Assembly (NCBI GenBank): GCA_009829735.1
Contig: CM020619.1
Coordinates: forward strand, 27,120,063-27,184,062
Source of the DNA: Pyropia yezoensis
Taxonomy: Eukaryota > Rhodophyta > Bangiophyceae > Bangiales > Bangiaceae
DNA: 64,000 bases
Direction: 5' to 3'
Made by a program: the position numbers and the translations under genes. The notes beneath the pieces were generated by a model. The model did not search any database. It was not told the DNA's origin and worked only from the letters and a program-made list of their open reading frames with translations. This document shows positions 39,870-51,275 of this stretch, piece by piece. Within the stretch, counting starts at the first letter, position 1. Each line of letters opens with the position of its first letter.

Positions 39870-42832
39870 GCTCCCCCGGCCGGCGGCGGGGAGGCCCATG
39901 CCGCAAGCGCCACCGCCGCCGTCCCCGCCGACGGCGGCGGGGACGGGCGGCGGCAAGGCGGGGCACGTGGGGCGGTGGGGAGGCAAGACGGGGGAGGGGG
40001 GGGGTTCAGAAGGGTGCGTCGGGGAGCAAGGTGAGGAGGGCGGGGGGGAAGGGGGGGTCGGGCGTGCGTCGCACGGGCCGCAAAGGACACGCGGCCGCGA
40101 CAGCGGTCGCCGTCCAGCGAGGGGGGACGCCGGCGGCGCGCGCCGCCAGACTCCCCCCCCCCCGGCGCGCGCTCAGCGTGGCGCCGACTGTCCCCTCCCC
40201 CCCTCCCTGCTGGCCACAGGGGGCGCGGTCGCCGGCGGCGCCCCCCCCCCCCCCTCCACCCGCAGCGACGAAGAGGGGGGGGGGGGGAGCGCCGCCAATG
40301 CGAGACAGCCGCCGCGCGGACGGCCGGCTGGGATTTTTGGGGGCCTCCCCCGCCGCCGCGCCGCCGCTGGTTGGGCCGCGGGGAGCGTGCAAAAAAGGGA
40401 GCAAAAAAACAAAAAAACAAAAAAACAAAAGAACGCAGAGGGGGGGAGGGGGGGGGCGTGGAGGGGTCAGGGACATGGTGTAAGCCACAAGCCGCGGTGG
40501 AGCGATCAGTGAGCTTGGCCGTCGGCCCAGCCGATTGGGCCACCCCGGTCGTGCTGACAAAAACTGGACACGACCGCGATGGCCGCGGCAGGCGGGGGGA
40601 GGGAGGGGCCAGCCCCCCACCGCGAAGGCCACGGAAGCGCGGACGCAAAGGGCATCAGCGCCAACCCGTGGGCAGGCGGTGCACGCCATGCGGAAGAGAC
40701 CACTGTTGAATGAGGATGTATGTGAGTTTTGTATTCTCACAACCAACCCCCTGGGACGTGAGGGATGCCATCTAAAATCTTTAAGTGGAGCCGGCGACCA
40801 CCTCAGGCTCACGCTGCGAGAGCGCCCGGGCGCCGCCCCGCGCTGCGCTGCCGCCCTCAACCGCGGCCCACACCATAACGTATTCTATGCTTAGGGCGTT
40901 GCTCTACCACGGCGAGAACAGTGTCCCGATCATGGATGCCTCTGAACAGCGCCAGAGACGTCAGCAATGCTCTTGCAACCCAGATGATGCTGCTCGCTCT
41001 GGCCAGCGCGTCTTCGTGTACAGTACGTGTGACATAGTCTGGTCCATTGCGCAGCCCTCTGTCTCAATGCGGTCCTCTCTCTCTTTTGAACAGAGTTCCA
41101 AGAGAGCCACCAAGCTCTCAACAAGCAGCACGACATGATTCTCTGCTAGGACTTCTTGCTATCACAGGTTAGCACCGCTCCCCAGCGATGAAGGGCAAGT
41201 ACTGGTCAGGAACGATATCCGCAGCGGAGTCACGATCTCGTCTTACACACACGCGCGCAGAATGTTTCGCCTTGGGAGAGGACCGTACATGGCGTTGGGA
41301 GTGGTCGTCTGTTTCCGCCATCTTCGGATGGGGATTACTAGTTCACAGGCTGTGGTGGCGGCAGCGGCGGCGGCAGCGGCGGCGGCCAAGGTGGCAATTC
41401 CCCGCCGCCTTTGCACCGTCTTGCCGAAGGGAACGGGGCACCACGGACCCCTCAGTGACTGGACGCCGCCAAGTCGATAGGGCCACGAGGTGGGGAGGCA
41501 GCGCAAGACAGCGCTCACTCGCTCGGGAAGGCCCTACCCCCACCATTAGGGGTCTCCTCCCCCATGACAATTCTTTGGCCATGTTGGCGACGGACGCTCA
41601 GACCAGCGGCGGCGACAGCGGTAGGGGCGGGAGGGAGTGGAAGGGGCAGCGGCGGCAATGGCGGTGGCATCCCCGCCGCCACCGTCCTCCGCAGGGCTCA
41701 CACGGTGGGGAGCAGCGGCGGCGGGGAAGCGGAAACGGGATGGAGGGCGGGCCAGCGCCCTCGCCAGCGCCGTCGACGGCGGCCGTCGGATCGTTGATGG
41801 GGATGCCGCCGCCGCCACCGACACCACCTCAGCCCCAGCGGCCGCAGCGGCCGATGCGGCCGCTTGTGGCCACGCCCACAGCGCCCAGTGGCCGGGCTTG
41901 CCGTGTCGGTCGGCAGCAGGGCCGGCGGTACGGTGAGGGACTGTCACCATATCGGTCCCCCAGCAGAGGTCGCAGGGGACGGGCGGTGGCCGATTCCCAC
42001 GCCGCCGCCACCACCGCCACCGCAGCCGTCGTCGCCCAGCACACAAGTGTGGGGGCCGCCGACAGAGGACCTGCTCGACAGGCGCGGCGCGCCGCGGTGT
42101 TGCCCGCGGATGGGCGCCGACCTCCGTGCTGGGGAGGGGTTGCGGCAGCGTCGGCGCGCTGGGGTATGTACCCCACCTGGGTGGGGCGGTCGGCGCGCGG
42201 TGAGGATCACAAGGTGCTTGGCGGGGTTGCAGCGTCTGGGATTGCGAGCCTCGGGTGGCGGGGCCAACGCCGCTCTGCCCCCGAAGTCACCCGAGCGGGC
42301 GGTACTGTACGGGGGATCGACATCCGCATAAGTATTTAGAGCGGTCAGCGCGCCAGTGCGTATCCTTGGAGTTTAGAAAATGGCACGCACACCCCCACCC
42401 ATTCATTCGGAGGAAACGACGATGAGAGGGCGCAGGGAGAGGGGAGAGGAGACTGGCGGCCACGCGAAGGCGCTGCATCTTCCCGCGCACGTCGCCCATT
42501 GACATTGGTGAAGGCGCGGTGGGGGCTGGATCTGTATAGATATGAACCTGGCAGTCGACAACAAGAAACCGAGGCGTAAGGGGGTGGCATTCTCCTTCCC
42601 ATCTTCCGAAGTCCAGGGCCCCGGTGGCGGCACCGGGACGGACGCAGGTCAAGACAGGAGGGTGGCACTTCGAGCGGCATGTGGGGCGGTGGTGGGAAGA
42701 AAAAATGGATCTGTTCAAGGAGGGAGTCTGCCTCGCCCCAGTGGCCGCGTCTGCCAGGGCACTCGACATGCACTGAGACGCCACCCACCGCTCAATATCG
42801 CCGCTCCTGTCGTCGCCCCCTCCACATGCTCC
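39870..42832. other. Intergenic; no convincing gene
   Basis: The upstream side of GATA-A, then mixed sequence. It contains long C and G runs (40150-40290), an A-rich AAAAACAAAAAAAC stretch at about 40395-40430 and a GCGGCAGCG-type repeat at 41358-41385. A plus-strand frame at 41188-42339 (383 codons) and an Ala-rich one at 41637-41936 exist but have Arg-rich, shadow-like composition and no domain. Nothing is called. Confidence 0.5.
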
Positions 42833-44833
42833 TCAGTTCAAAGGCACACCTGCGTCCATTACCGCACCCGCCGCCTGACTCAGCGCCAAGCACGCACCAA
42901 CAAATGCCATCGTCACTGCCGGGGGCACAGCGACGCGCCAGACGTCGCGGACGGGCGCGGGCTCGTCCTTGCTAGAGGCCACCGCGGCCGGCTGGGCCGT
43001 CCCCGTAAGCGCCGCCGTAACAAACGTCGGGAGCGCGGGGGGCGAGGCAGACACCACTGGCGCACCTGCGGACTGTTTCGTCCGCGCCTCCCGGGCTGCT
43101 GCCAGCCGCGCCGCGCCCTTAAGTTCCAAAGTCGACACGCCAGCGGGCGACGGCGACGCCAGCTCGTCAGCTGCCATTGTCAAAGGCGACCGTGCCGGCG
43201 GTGCCGGGAGCAGCTCCTTGACCTCGACGGGCGACAAAGGGGGAGCCGGCACGGGCGAGCGCGTCGTTGTCGATACGTCAAAACGCCGAGGCGCCGCCTC
43301 CACTAACTCCTTGACCTTGTCGTGGACCGCGGCCTCGAACGGTGAATCCCCCAGCGGCGGCATCAGCAGAGCAGCAGAGGGGTCTTCTGCCGCCTCTGCC
43401 GACGCCGACGGCTCCGAGGCTGCGTCGTCGGCACCCTCGGCCGACTCTTCGGCCTCCTCCGACGCCTCGTCGCCCGCCGCAGCCACCACGGAAGAGGCAG
43501 CCACATCCCCAGCTCGGCCCTCGACAATCCGGCGTGCCATTTCCTGCAGGGGGCTTTCCGCCTCCGGCGGAGCGTCAAGAAGTTCGGCCAGGGGTGGCGG
43601 CAATTCCATCGCCGCCTTGCCGCTCGGGTCAAGCCGAGCCGACCGTTCCAACATGTTGGCCGACGCCTCGAGAGGCGTAGATGCCGGGGGGGGGGCCTTG
43701 TCCCAGTCCACATACGCCTCCGGGGGGTACTCAGGCGCGGCAGGGGGGGCCTCGGGTTCGGGTGGAGCCAGCATCGCCGCCATCGCCTCGAGAGGCGAGT
43801 CCGGGGACGGCGGCGCGTCCAGGAGAGCGGCCAGACGAGGCGGCTCCTCCATTGCAGCCTTGCCGGACGGCGCAAGCCGGGCCGACCGCGCCAGCACGGC
43901 CGCCGCAGACTCGAGCGGTGACGACCCCACAGGGGTATTGAGATACTCGCCAAGCGTCTTGGGCTTCTCCTCCTCGATAGGCGGGCCCTCCACTGGCGCT
44001 GGCGACGGCGGTGCCGTGTAGGTTGCGCTAGACCCCAGCCGGCGGGCCACTTCCTCCACCGGTGAAGGTGGGCTCGGCGGGTGGAGCAGGCTCTTCACGT
44101 CCGTTGGGGGGTCCATGGCCGCCCGAAACGAGGAGGCGCCGCTGGCAGATGCGCCCAGCACGGCCGCTGCAGAGGTAAGAGGAGACGACGCCTGGGGAGG
44201 AGACAGTTCAGAGATGAGGTCGCCGGTCGGAGGCGGGGGCACGAACGACGGGGTCGACTCGGGGGGCGACGCCGACGCCGCCCAGCGGGCGGCCACATGG
44301 CGGCTCAGGCTGGCCTGGCGGCGGGCCCACTCGCTGCCCGATGAGCCAGAGACCGCCTTCACCGTGAGCGCCGGCGCCGCCACCGTCGCGGGGGATGACT
44401 GCGCGGCCACCCACGCGCGGACGGCCGCACAAGGCGCCACGTCCACAACCGACGCCGACGGCACGGCCGGCGACTCGTACGAGGGTGCGGTCGCAGACTC
44501 CTCGGCAGGTGCGGCGTGACCTTGCCAGCCGCCCCCAGCCGCGCGGCGAAGGACGGCGGCCACGTGGTAGGTGGCAGGGTCCACCCCGCCCGCCGCGCGG
44601 AGAGCGGCGGCCGCCCACGCAGCCCTCGACGTCCCGGGGGTGGCGCCCATCTGCGGGCGCGACGGGTGGGCGGCCGCGGTCGCGGCGGGGTGGGCGGTCA
44701 CGCCCGCGCCATGACCGGGAGTAAACGAGGAGCCGCCGGGGGGTGTCTTGGCGGCGGCGGCGGCGGCTGAGCCAGGCAGCCGGCGGGTGGCCAGCGGCGG
44801 AGGCACAAACGCCGTTGACTGGGACGACGCCAT
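42833..44833 (-). CDS. Repeat-containing protein with hydrophobic C-terminus (unknown)
   Basis: 666 residues from the ATG at 44833. I do not recognise the family. The N-terminus (ASSQSTAFVPPPLATRRLPG) is Ser/Ala/Arg-rich and could be a plastid or mitochondrial transit peptide. The middle is built of diverged repeats of about 40-90 residues: each has an SPLESAAAVL-type helix and, in the best two (near residues 320 and 440), SGKAAME.PP.LA.LLDAPP. Weaker versions with SPLTSAAAVLGAS, SPLEAMAAMLAPP, SPLQEMARRI, SPFEAAVHDKVKELV and SPLTMAADELA follow the same spacing. An acidic Glu/Ala/Ser stretch lies near residue 490. A hydrophobic segment close to the C-terminus (AVPPAVTMAFVGACLALSQA) looks like a single membrane anchor. 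Intronless. A membrane-tethered scaffold or linker is the most I would infer. Confidence 0.65.
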   Translation of the reverse strand: MASSQSTAFVPPPLATRRLPGSAAAAAAKTPPGGSSFTPGHGAGVTAHPAATAAAHPSRPQMGATPGTSRAAWAAAALRAAGGVDPATYHVAAVLRRAAGGGWQGHAAPAEESATAPSYESPAVPSASVVDVAPCAAVRAWVAAQSSPATVAAPALTVKAVSGSSGSEWARRQASLSRHVAARWAASASPPESTPSFVPPPPTGDLISELSPPQASSPLTSAAAVLGASASGASSFRAAMDPPTDVKSLLHPPSPPSPVEEVARRLGSSATYTAPPSPAPVEGPPIEEEKPKTLGEYLNTPVGSSPLESAAAVLARSARLAPSGKAAMEEPPRLAALLDAPPSPDSPLEAMAAMLAPPEPEAPPAAPEYPPEAYVDWDKAPPPASTPLEASANMLERSARLDPSGKAAMELPPPLAELLDAPPEAESPLQEMARRIVEGRAGDVAASSVVAAAGDEASEEAEESAEGADDAASEPSASAEAAEDPSAALLMPPLGDSPFEAAVHDKVKELVEAAPRRFDVSTTTRSPVPAPPLSPVEVKELLPAPPARSPLTMAADELASPSPAGVSTLELKGAARLAAAREARTKQSAGAPVVSASPPALPTFVTAALTGTAQPAAVASSKDEPAPVRDVWRVAVPPAVTMAFVGACLALSQAAGAVMDAGVPLN

Positions 44834-45840
44834 GGTCGGCCAGGTGTCGTCAAACGGGGGCGGTGGGTGGGGGGGGGGGGGGGGGGAGTGGACGACCGGG
44901 AAAGCGACGCCGGCCAGATGGCACGGATGCAGCAGGGGTAAGGGCAGGTGAAGATACGAGAGTCTGGCGGTCGCGTCAGCCCGAAAAGAAGCGCAGCTGT
45001 GGGTGTTGCCAGAGCAGCAACAGCGCGAGGTGGTGACTCTTATGCGAGGGTTGGCGCTCCTCCAAAGCCCCCCTCCGCGCATGCGCCGCGCGAGCACCAC
45101 TTCTGCCCGCACGAGCGCGCTGACACGCGCCCACAGCCGGCCAGGAGAGGGGTTGCGCGCGCCCTGCGCGCTGCGCAATCCGGCCAGCTATTTGCACCCC
45201 CCCACGCGCCCGCGAGCTGCGCATTCAAAACGTCCAGCCCGCTCGCGACACCTCGCGACACGGTCTGGCGAGGCCCTCGCCACGCCCCGAAGCCAGCCGC
45301 CCACCCAAGATATGGCATTCCGCGTAGCAGCCCCGCGCCCCAGTGTCGGTGGTGCCTATGAGATAGGGATTGGTGGGCCACGATTGAACGACCAACAATC
45401 TCATTGCGCGGTTCTCGCTTGCCATTGGATGCCATAGCTGCCCAGCCATTGGCGATGGGCGGGGGATCAAAGCGGCCCAGATTCGCCCCCCGTGCTGCAG
45501 CCACACGCCGCCAGTGTAGGGAGCGGTCAGTTGGAACCTACATGACCGCGCTCGAGGGACCGTGCTTGTCTCTGTCTCGCCAGCCCGGCATGCGTGTTCT
45601 CCAAGAAAAGCGTGCATATCACCCCAGGTAGAATTGGTATGCATACCACGTTGATCGTAAGAGTACTAAATACCACGGCTCTGTTAGAGTGCATAATTGC
45701 TCTTGTCGTAATTGTGGGCACCAATCCTGCTCGGTACTAAATGTTTGACGAGATCGCGTGGTCGATCAATTCCAGGACAGGGATGTTCTGCCGGCGACGA
45801 GATGTTGGATGTCGAAGACCTAGCCATCTACATGAATATA
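44834..45840. other. Upstream region of the repeat protein; nothing further recognised
   Basis: It holds a G run at 44871-44887 shortly upstream of the start at 44833 and no supported gene. Short ORFs here are on both strands and lack features. Confidence 0.5.
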
Positions 45841-45954
45841 GTGCGTCCCGTAAACAGTGGACGTGTTCGTGTCGTGATCATGTCAAATATCGGCCCCTGG
45901 ACCAATGAAACCCACACTGCACGACCCGTGCACGTCCACTTTTTACGGGACGAC
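45841..45954. mobile_element. MITE-like element, copy 3
   Basis: Same family and orientation as copy 1: starts GTGCGTCCCGTAAACAGTGG, has the GTCGTGATCATGTCAAATAT core, ends CCACTTTTTACGGGACGACA (right terminus slightly mutated). About 114 bp, preceded by TATA. Confidence 0.75.
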
Positions 45955-46844
45955 AATAGCTGGAGATGAGGAGTTCTTCCATCACGTCGGACAGCAACAG
46001 ATGAAGTGGCCGACCTCGTCTTGGTGGTGCCGTTCTGTATGGATCTATCGGCTCGAGCAAGGCGCTCTGATCGCGGCGAGCCACCCTCAGAAAATGCTGT
46101 GGCGTTCTGGTTCCCACAGAGCCAGTTGCCCGAGAGCGCAGCGATGCCAGACCTCCCCCGCTCAGCAGCCGCTATTCGTGTTCCCAGTCATATCCACCAC
46201 AGTGTTCAGCACCTCAATGGTCTGGCAGAATTTCTTGAGAAGAATGAATAGCTGATAGGAGAGTATCCATGTTTGTTGACCATTTTGTTGCAAATATCTC
46301 CTGGTTGTGTCTCACAGTTGTCCAATGATGTTTGCGCAGCAGCACTCTTGCCAGATAGGTGCATCTGGAGCGCAGCATGCCGCGCAGGTGCCGCATCCCA
46401 CAGGACATTCGCTGAACTTTATTTTACCTACATTCGGTGGAGTTCCTGTGGTTCGTCCGTGACTTTTTTCCTGAGCGTCCGCTTCCATCATCGCTCCTCG
46501 CGTGGCGCTCTATCTGGCGCCACGCGCACCAGCCCTCCGCGTGGGGCTCGCTGTCCACAAGCTGTCAAAACACCGACGGGGTGTGGAAGGGCGGGGCCGA
46601 CGGCGGCGGATGGCCGTGGGCGCCAACAGGGAGGGGGCGGGCGGTAACAGGGGGGGGGGGCGGGCGGCCGCCGACGTGCCGCCTCCGCCGACGGTGACCC
46701 CCCCCCCCCACGCCGTGGTGGCCCCCGCCCACGACCCCACTCCAGTGGTTCACGCGAGCCCACGGCGGCCGCCCGCGCGCATCGACTCATCACGGCCAGC
46801 ACGCGGCGGCGGAAGGACCCGTGCTCCGCACAGAGGGGGACACA

Positions 46845-46875
<31 letters not shown>

Positions 46876-47354
46876 CGGGAATGTGAAGGGTACGCCGGCC
46901 ACGCGGGCGCGGCCTCGCGCAGCCGGCTCGCGCTGGCACGCTCATCTCCACCGCGCCGGCCGCGCCCCCCTCCCCTCTGCGCGGTGACCGCGCACCCCGC
47001 CCCTCCCCTGCGACGCGGCCGCCCCACGGGCGGCCGCTGTCCCCCCTCGTCGTCGGCCCGTCGCGCCCCCGGCGGGCGGCGGCCGGTTTGGGCGCCCCCC
47101 AGACGGGCCCGGCCGCCGCCGCCGGCCCGCCGCGGCGTGGCTGGCGGCGGCTCCCCCATTGGGGGTGGCGAGCCGCCGCCGCGGCCGCCTCTGCCCCTGC
47201 GTCTAGGGTCTCTGTCGGCGTCTGCCGCCTCTGCTGCCGCCGCCGCCGCCGCCGCCCCTGTCGCCGCCGCCACGGGTGCCGTCGTCGTTGTGTCGTGGCA
47301 GGGAGCCGCCGCACCGGCGGGCGGAACCGTGGCGACGGTGGCCACCCGCGCGGC
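45955..47354. other. Upstream region of GATA-B; no gene
   Basis: Mixed sequence becoming strongly GC-rich toward the GATA-B start, with G runs at 46650-46660 and 46845-46870 and a C run at about 46700. The minus-strand and plus-strand Arg/Pro-rich ORFs here are shadow-like. Confidence 0.5.
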
Positions 47355-47468
47355 ATGAAGAGCCGCCCCGCGGCGGCCAAGGCAGCAAAGGCGGCCTCTG
47401 GCAGGGGCGGTGGCGGCGGCGGCTCGTCGGGGTCTGCATCGGGCGCGGCGGGGGCAGGCGCGGGCGGC

Positions 47469-47506
<38 letters not shown>

Positions 47507-48265
47507 CCCCCCCGCCCTCAAGTGTGTCCACTGTGGGGCAACGGCGACGCCGCTGTGGCGGACGGGCCCAGACGGGCCGCGCTCCCTGTGCAACGCGTGT
47601 GGGGTGCGGCTGCACAAGGGGAAGCTCGCGCTCCGGCGGGTGCCCCTGCCGGGGGGGGGCGCCCGCTACACCGCCGTCCAGGGGCCGGGCGCCAGCCTCG
47701 CCGCCACCGCCGCGGCCGCTGCTGCTTCGGCGGCTGCGGCGGCTGCGGCGGCTGCGGCTGCTGTCGCCGCGTCATCGTCGGGGGGGGGAAAGGGGGGGCG
47801 GGGGGGGGGGGGGGGGGGGCGCATCGGCATCGTCGGCCCGGGGGGGTGGGGGGGGGCAGCGGGAGCGGGCAAGGCTGCCGCAGCCGCCGCGGCCGCCGCG
47901 GCGAGCCGCCGTGGCCGCCGCGCGGCGTCGGCGGCGGGCGTGGCGGCACGCCGCGTGGCGCGCCGCGCCGTGACCGCCGAGCGGCGGCCGCTGGCGCCTG
48001 CGGTGGGGGTGCGCAAGCGCCGTCCATTGCCGGCACGAAGCCCCCCGCCGCCGTCCGCAGGCAAGGTGGGTAAGGCGGGTGAGGCGTCGTCTGCGGCGGC
48101 GCCTGCAGCGGGTGCGTCGCCGGCAGAGGCGGCGGGCTCGTCGACGGCAGAGGTCGCTGGCACACCGACGGCAGAGGCGGCGGTGGCGGCTGTGGAGGTG
48201 CCTCCCGCGCCGCCGGTGGGTGGGGCGTCGCCGCCCGCATCACCGCCGGCGTCGCCGCCGCCGCC

Positions 48266-48296
<31 letters not shown>

Positions 48297-50477
48297 TCGC
48301 CGCCGCCGCCGTCGCCGCCGCCGCCGCGGCCGCGGCGGCCCTCGGTGGTTTTGGCGCCGCCGCCGCTCCCCCCCTCCATCGCGTGGCGGTCACCCCAGCG
48401 GTGGGGCTCGACGGGGGGCTACTGGGCGAGCCCGCCCCCCACCCCCGCCCGGCGATTCACCGTCACCCCCTCCCCCGCCGCCGTCCTCGTCGGCAGCGGA
48501 GGCAGTGACGGCGGCCGTGGCGACGACATCGGCCGCGGTTGGGGTGGGGGCCTGGGCCGCCGCCCCGCCCCACTGCTGACGCGCGTCGGCTCGTTGCCGG
48601 CACTGCGCCCCCGGGGGGAGCGTGCCCGTCTGGGCTCGCGGAAGGCGGGGGGTGACGCAGGGCCTGCTGCGGCGGGGCTGGATGCGGCCTTCTTTTCGAG
48701 CCTCTGCTTCACAACCGAGCAGGTACCCGCTGAGGGGGGGGGGGCGCCTGACGGGGGTGGCAACGGGGGTGGCGACAGAAGGGGCGGCGGCGGCGGTGGC
48801 AGCAGCGGTGGCGGCGGCGGTGGCGGTGGCGGCGGAGGTGTTGGCGGCGGCGCGGCCGGCCGGCGCGTCGGCAGCAACACCGCAGCCGGCGCCAGCACCA
48901 GCGTCGGCGGCCGTGGCGGCAGCGGTGGTGGCAGCGGCAGCGGCGGCGGTGTTGGCGGTGGCCGCGACGGCGGTTGTGGTGGCGGCGGCGGCGGCGGCGG
49001 CGGCGAGTGTCGCCATGCGGGCCCGCTTGCGACGTCGGCTGCGGCGCAGGCCTCGGTGGCCGTGGCCACGGCGGATGCGGCGGAGGCAAAGGCCGCCGGC
49101 ACCACAGCGCGCAAGCCGGGGACGCCGGACGGCTCGTCCGTTCTCCAGATGCTGTGGCCAGCATGCGAGGACAGCGAGCGGGCGCTGGCGGCGAGCTCAC
49201 AGGCGGCCGCGCCAGTGCCTGTACGGTCGTCGCTGCGGGGTGTGTCGCGGTCGTCGCCCGCCACTTCCTCGTCCATGCCAACGACGCCAGACAATAACGA
49301 CGATGGTACGTCGTGCAACCGCCATGGAGACGAAGAAAAAAAGAGTGGGGGGGGGCGGGCGGGGTTACAGTGTCCGCTGTCACGGCAGCGCCAGCCTAGT
49401 GTCTTTGCCCGCAAAAGATGCCGAGGTCCTTCGCTCGTGTGTTTTGTCCTGCGACACGTTTGCTGTGCGGCGTACGCCACAGATGTGGCTGTGGCGGTCA
49501 TTGGGCCCTGCGTCGACTTGCGGTTTATTTCGACTAACATCTGTACGTGCTGTCTTGTGTTTGTGTTGGCGGACAACCTGGTTGTGTGTCGTTTGCCTGC
49601 TGGTGTGCTTGCATGGTCAACTGCTTGTCGTGTCGCCCTCCTTTCATTGTTTGGGGTTGGGCACTCAGATGAGACCTTCTTCCTCGACGTGGCGGCAATG
49701 GACCGAAGCCTGTCTGCCCACGATATGTCTGACCTGGTCCACGGTGGACATGGAGGTGCGGGTGGCGCCCCTGGCAAGGTCGGCCCTGCGCACTTTGCCT
49801 CGTGTCTGGACCTATCTCGTGGCCGAAGGGGTTCTGGTAGTGGCGACGGTGGCGGCCGCGAAGGAGATGGTGGTGCCCTGGACGACATCAACTCAGTCCT
49901 CCCATCCTCTATGTGTATCGCTGCCTATGACTCGGGCGAGGCGGAGAGGCGGGCGACGGCCATGGCAGCTGGGGAGCTCTTTCGGGCCCTCCCCTTTCCC
50001 GACCCTGAGCCGCTTGTGCCCTCGCCGCCGTTGCGTGAGGGCGTGGCGCGACCGCGTGTGCCGCCCCGGCGGCGGGTGACCGCGGACGTGCCGGCCATGG
50101 CAGCGGCGGCGGCGATGACCTGGGGCGGCGGTGGGGTGGCCATGGCGGTCGACCGCCTGGCGGCCGCGACGGCCCCGTCTGTGGCGATGCCGCGGCCGCC
50201 GCGGCCGCCGCCGCCGCCCGTCCCGGCGGGGGTGCACGTGTCATCGCCGTCGCCGCCACGGCCGCCGCCGCCGCTGCCACCGCCGCCGCTGCGTCCGGTT
50301 GACGGCCGTGGCGTGGGCGGGGCGGCGGCGGCGTCGGCGGGCGGCGGCAGCGGTGGTGGTGGCGCCGGGCGGGGGGGCGCGGCGTCGGGGCGCCCTGCTG
50401 CGGGCTGGGATGCCGCCACCGCCGCGGCAGCAGGGACGGCGGCGGGGCAGACGCTGCGGGTGGGGGCGCTCGGGTAG
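47355..50477 (+). CDS. GATA zinc-finger transcription factor, paralogue B (two exons)
   Basis: Spliced length 919 residues if the intron 49306-49668 is removed. The ATG at 47355 ([15 protein letters not shown]) is chosen because the open frame upstream is only GC-rich leader. A polyglycine run leads into a GATA finger of C-x2-C-x18-C-x2-C type ([15 protein letters not shown] ... [14 protein letters not shown], about residues 56-90). Ala-, Gly- and Pro-rich tracts follow, with basic [11 protein letters not shown] and [14 protein letters not shown] shared with paralogue A. Exon 2 gives [20 protein letters not shown] and VAMAVDRLA, again matching paralogue A. The retained intron would be in frame (363 nt) and would add a Cys-rich, hydrophobic stretch unlike the rest, which argues that it is spliced. 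Single-finger GATA factors of this spacing occur in plants, algae and fungi, often in nitrogen or light responses; no specific role can be assigned. Confidence 0.8.
49306..49668 (+). other. Predicted intron, GATA paralogue B
   Basis: Donor GATG|GTACGTCG and acceptor GGCACTCAG|ATGAG, phase 1, 363 bp, with a pyrimidine-rich TCCTTTCATTG stretch before the acceptor. Splicing joins DNNDD directly to DETFFLD. G+C and codon style drop inside the segment compared with both exons. Confidence 0.65.
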
Positions 50478-51275
50478 AGGGCCAGCGCGCGGGGCGGGTG
50501 GGTGGCGGTGGCGGTGGCGGTGGCGGTGGCGGTTGTTCAGGGGGGTGGTGGACGGGCAATGCGGGCGGGGGGTTGTGCGAGGTGGTTAGGGGACAATGGT
50601 CACGCAGGCGCCCAAAAAGGAAATAACCAGCGAGAAACGAAAGGGGTTAGGGGACAATGGTGGAGAGCGGTAGCCAAGTGGGCTTGTGCCGGGTTGCGGC
50701 ACGCAGCTTGTGTTGTGTGCGGGCCGCCCGGCGCAGGCCGCTGTGTTGGTGATGCGCAGAGGTGTGGCGGCACCCGGCTCATCTTTTGGCTTGGTGCTGG
50801 CTGTGAGAGTGCGTGACGAGGAAAGAGTGAGGACCGAAAAACACTGGTAGTAGCGAGTGAATGCTGAGGTCCGACATGACCAGGATTAAACGGCTATTTT
50901 TGGACAACCGACATACTCCGAAACCAGCACTGCTCGTTTTTGACATCTACTGTGACATCAGAGAGCTTGTGTGAGATGGTTGGTCCACGAGTGAAAATCC
51001 TTGAAAGTGAACCAATTCTGCATTACATAAGAGTCGATGCACCGACGCAACTCTGTGAACTTACATGGTCCTTACCCGAGTCGGGAGCAGGCGATCGCGG
51101 CGCGCCTTGGTTTGCGGTCTGGTGCCCTTCGACGCTGACGCTGCGCGTCAGCAGAGCGCGCCCCCGTCAAGGCCACAACGGCCGTAGTACGGGGAGCCGG
51201 CGCCGGCTGGCTAGCCCGCTGCCCTGCCGTTGGCTCACCCCCCCCCCCCCTCCTCTTCCCCCCATCCCCCACACG
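50478..51275. other. Intergenic between GATA-B and the nucleoporin gene
   Basis: A (GGCGGT)n microsatellite lies at about 50499-50532, just after the GATA-B stop. The remainder is lower in G+C and presumably holds the 3' end of one gene and the promoter of the next. The nucleoporin reading frame is open back to 50940, but that part has neither an ATG nor nucleoporin-like composition. Confidence 0.5.

Noticed and set aside
41188-42339. Plus-strand 383-codon ORF
   Set aside because: Arg-rich with no domain, and the other frames are equally open; not supported as a gene.
48419-49891. Minus-strand 490-codon Pro/Thr-rich ORF
   Set aside because: Antisense of GATA-B and crosses its intron; no recognisable feature.
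50940-51275. N-terminal extension of the nucleoporin open frame
   Set aside because: No ATG in a good position before 51276, and the composition is unlike the following propeller; treated as leader.
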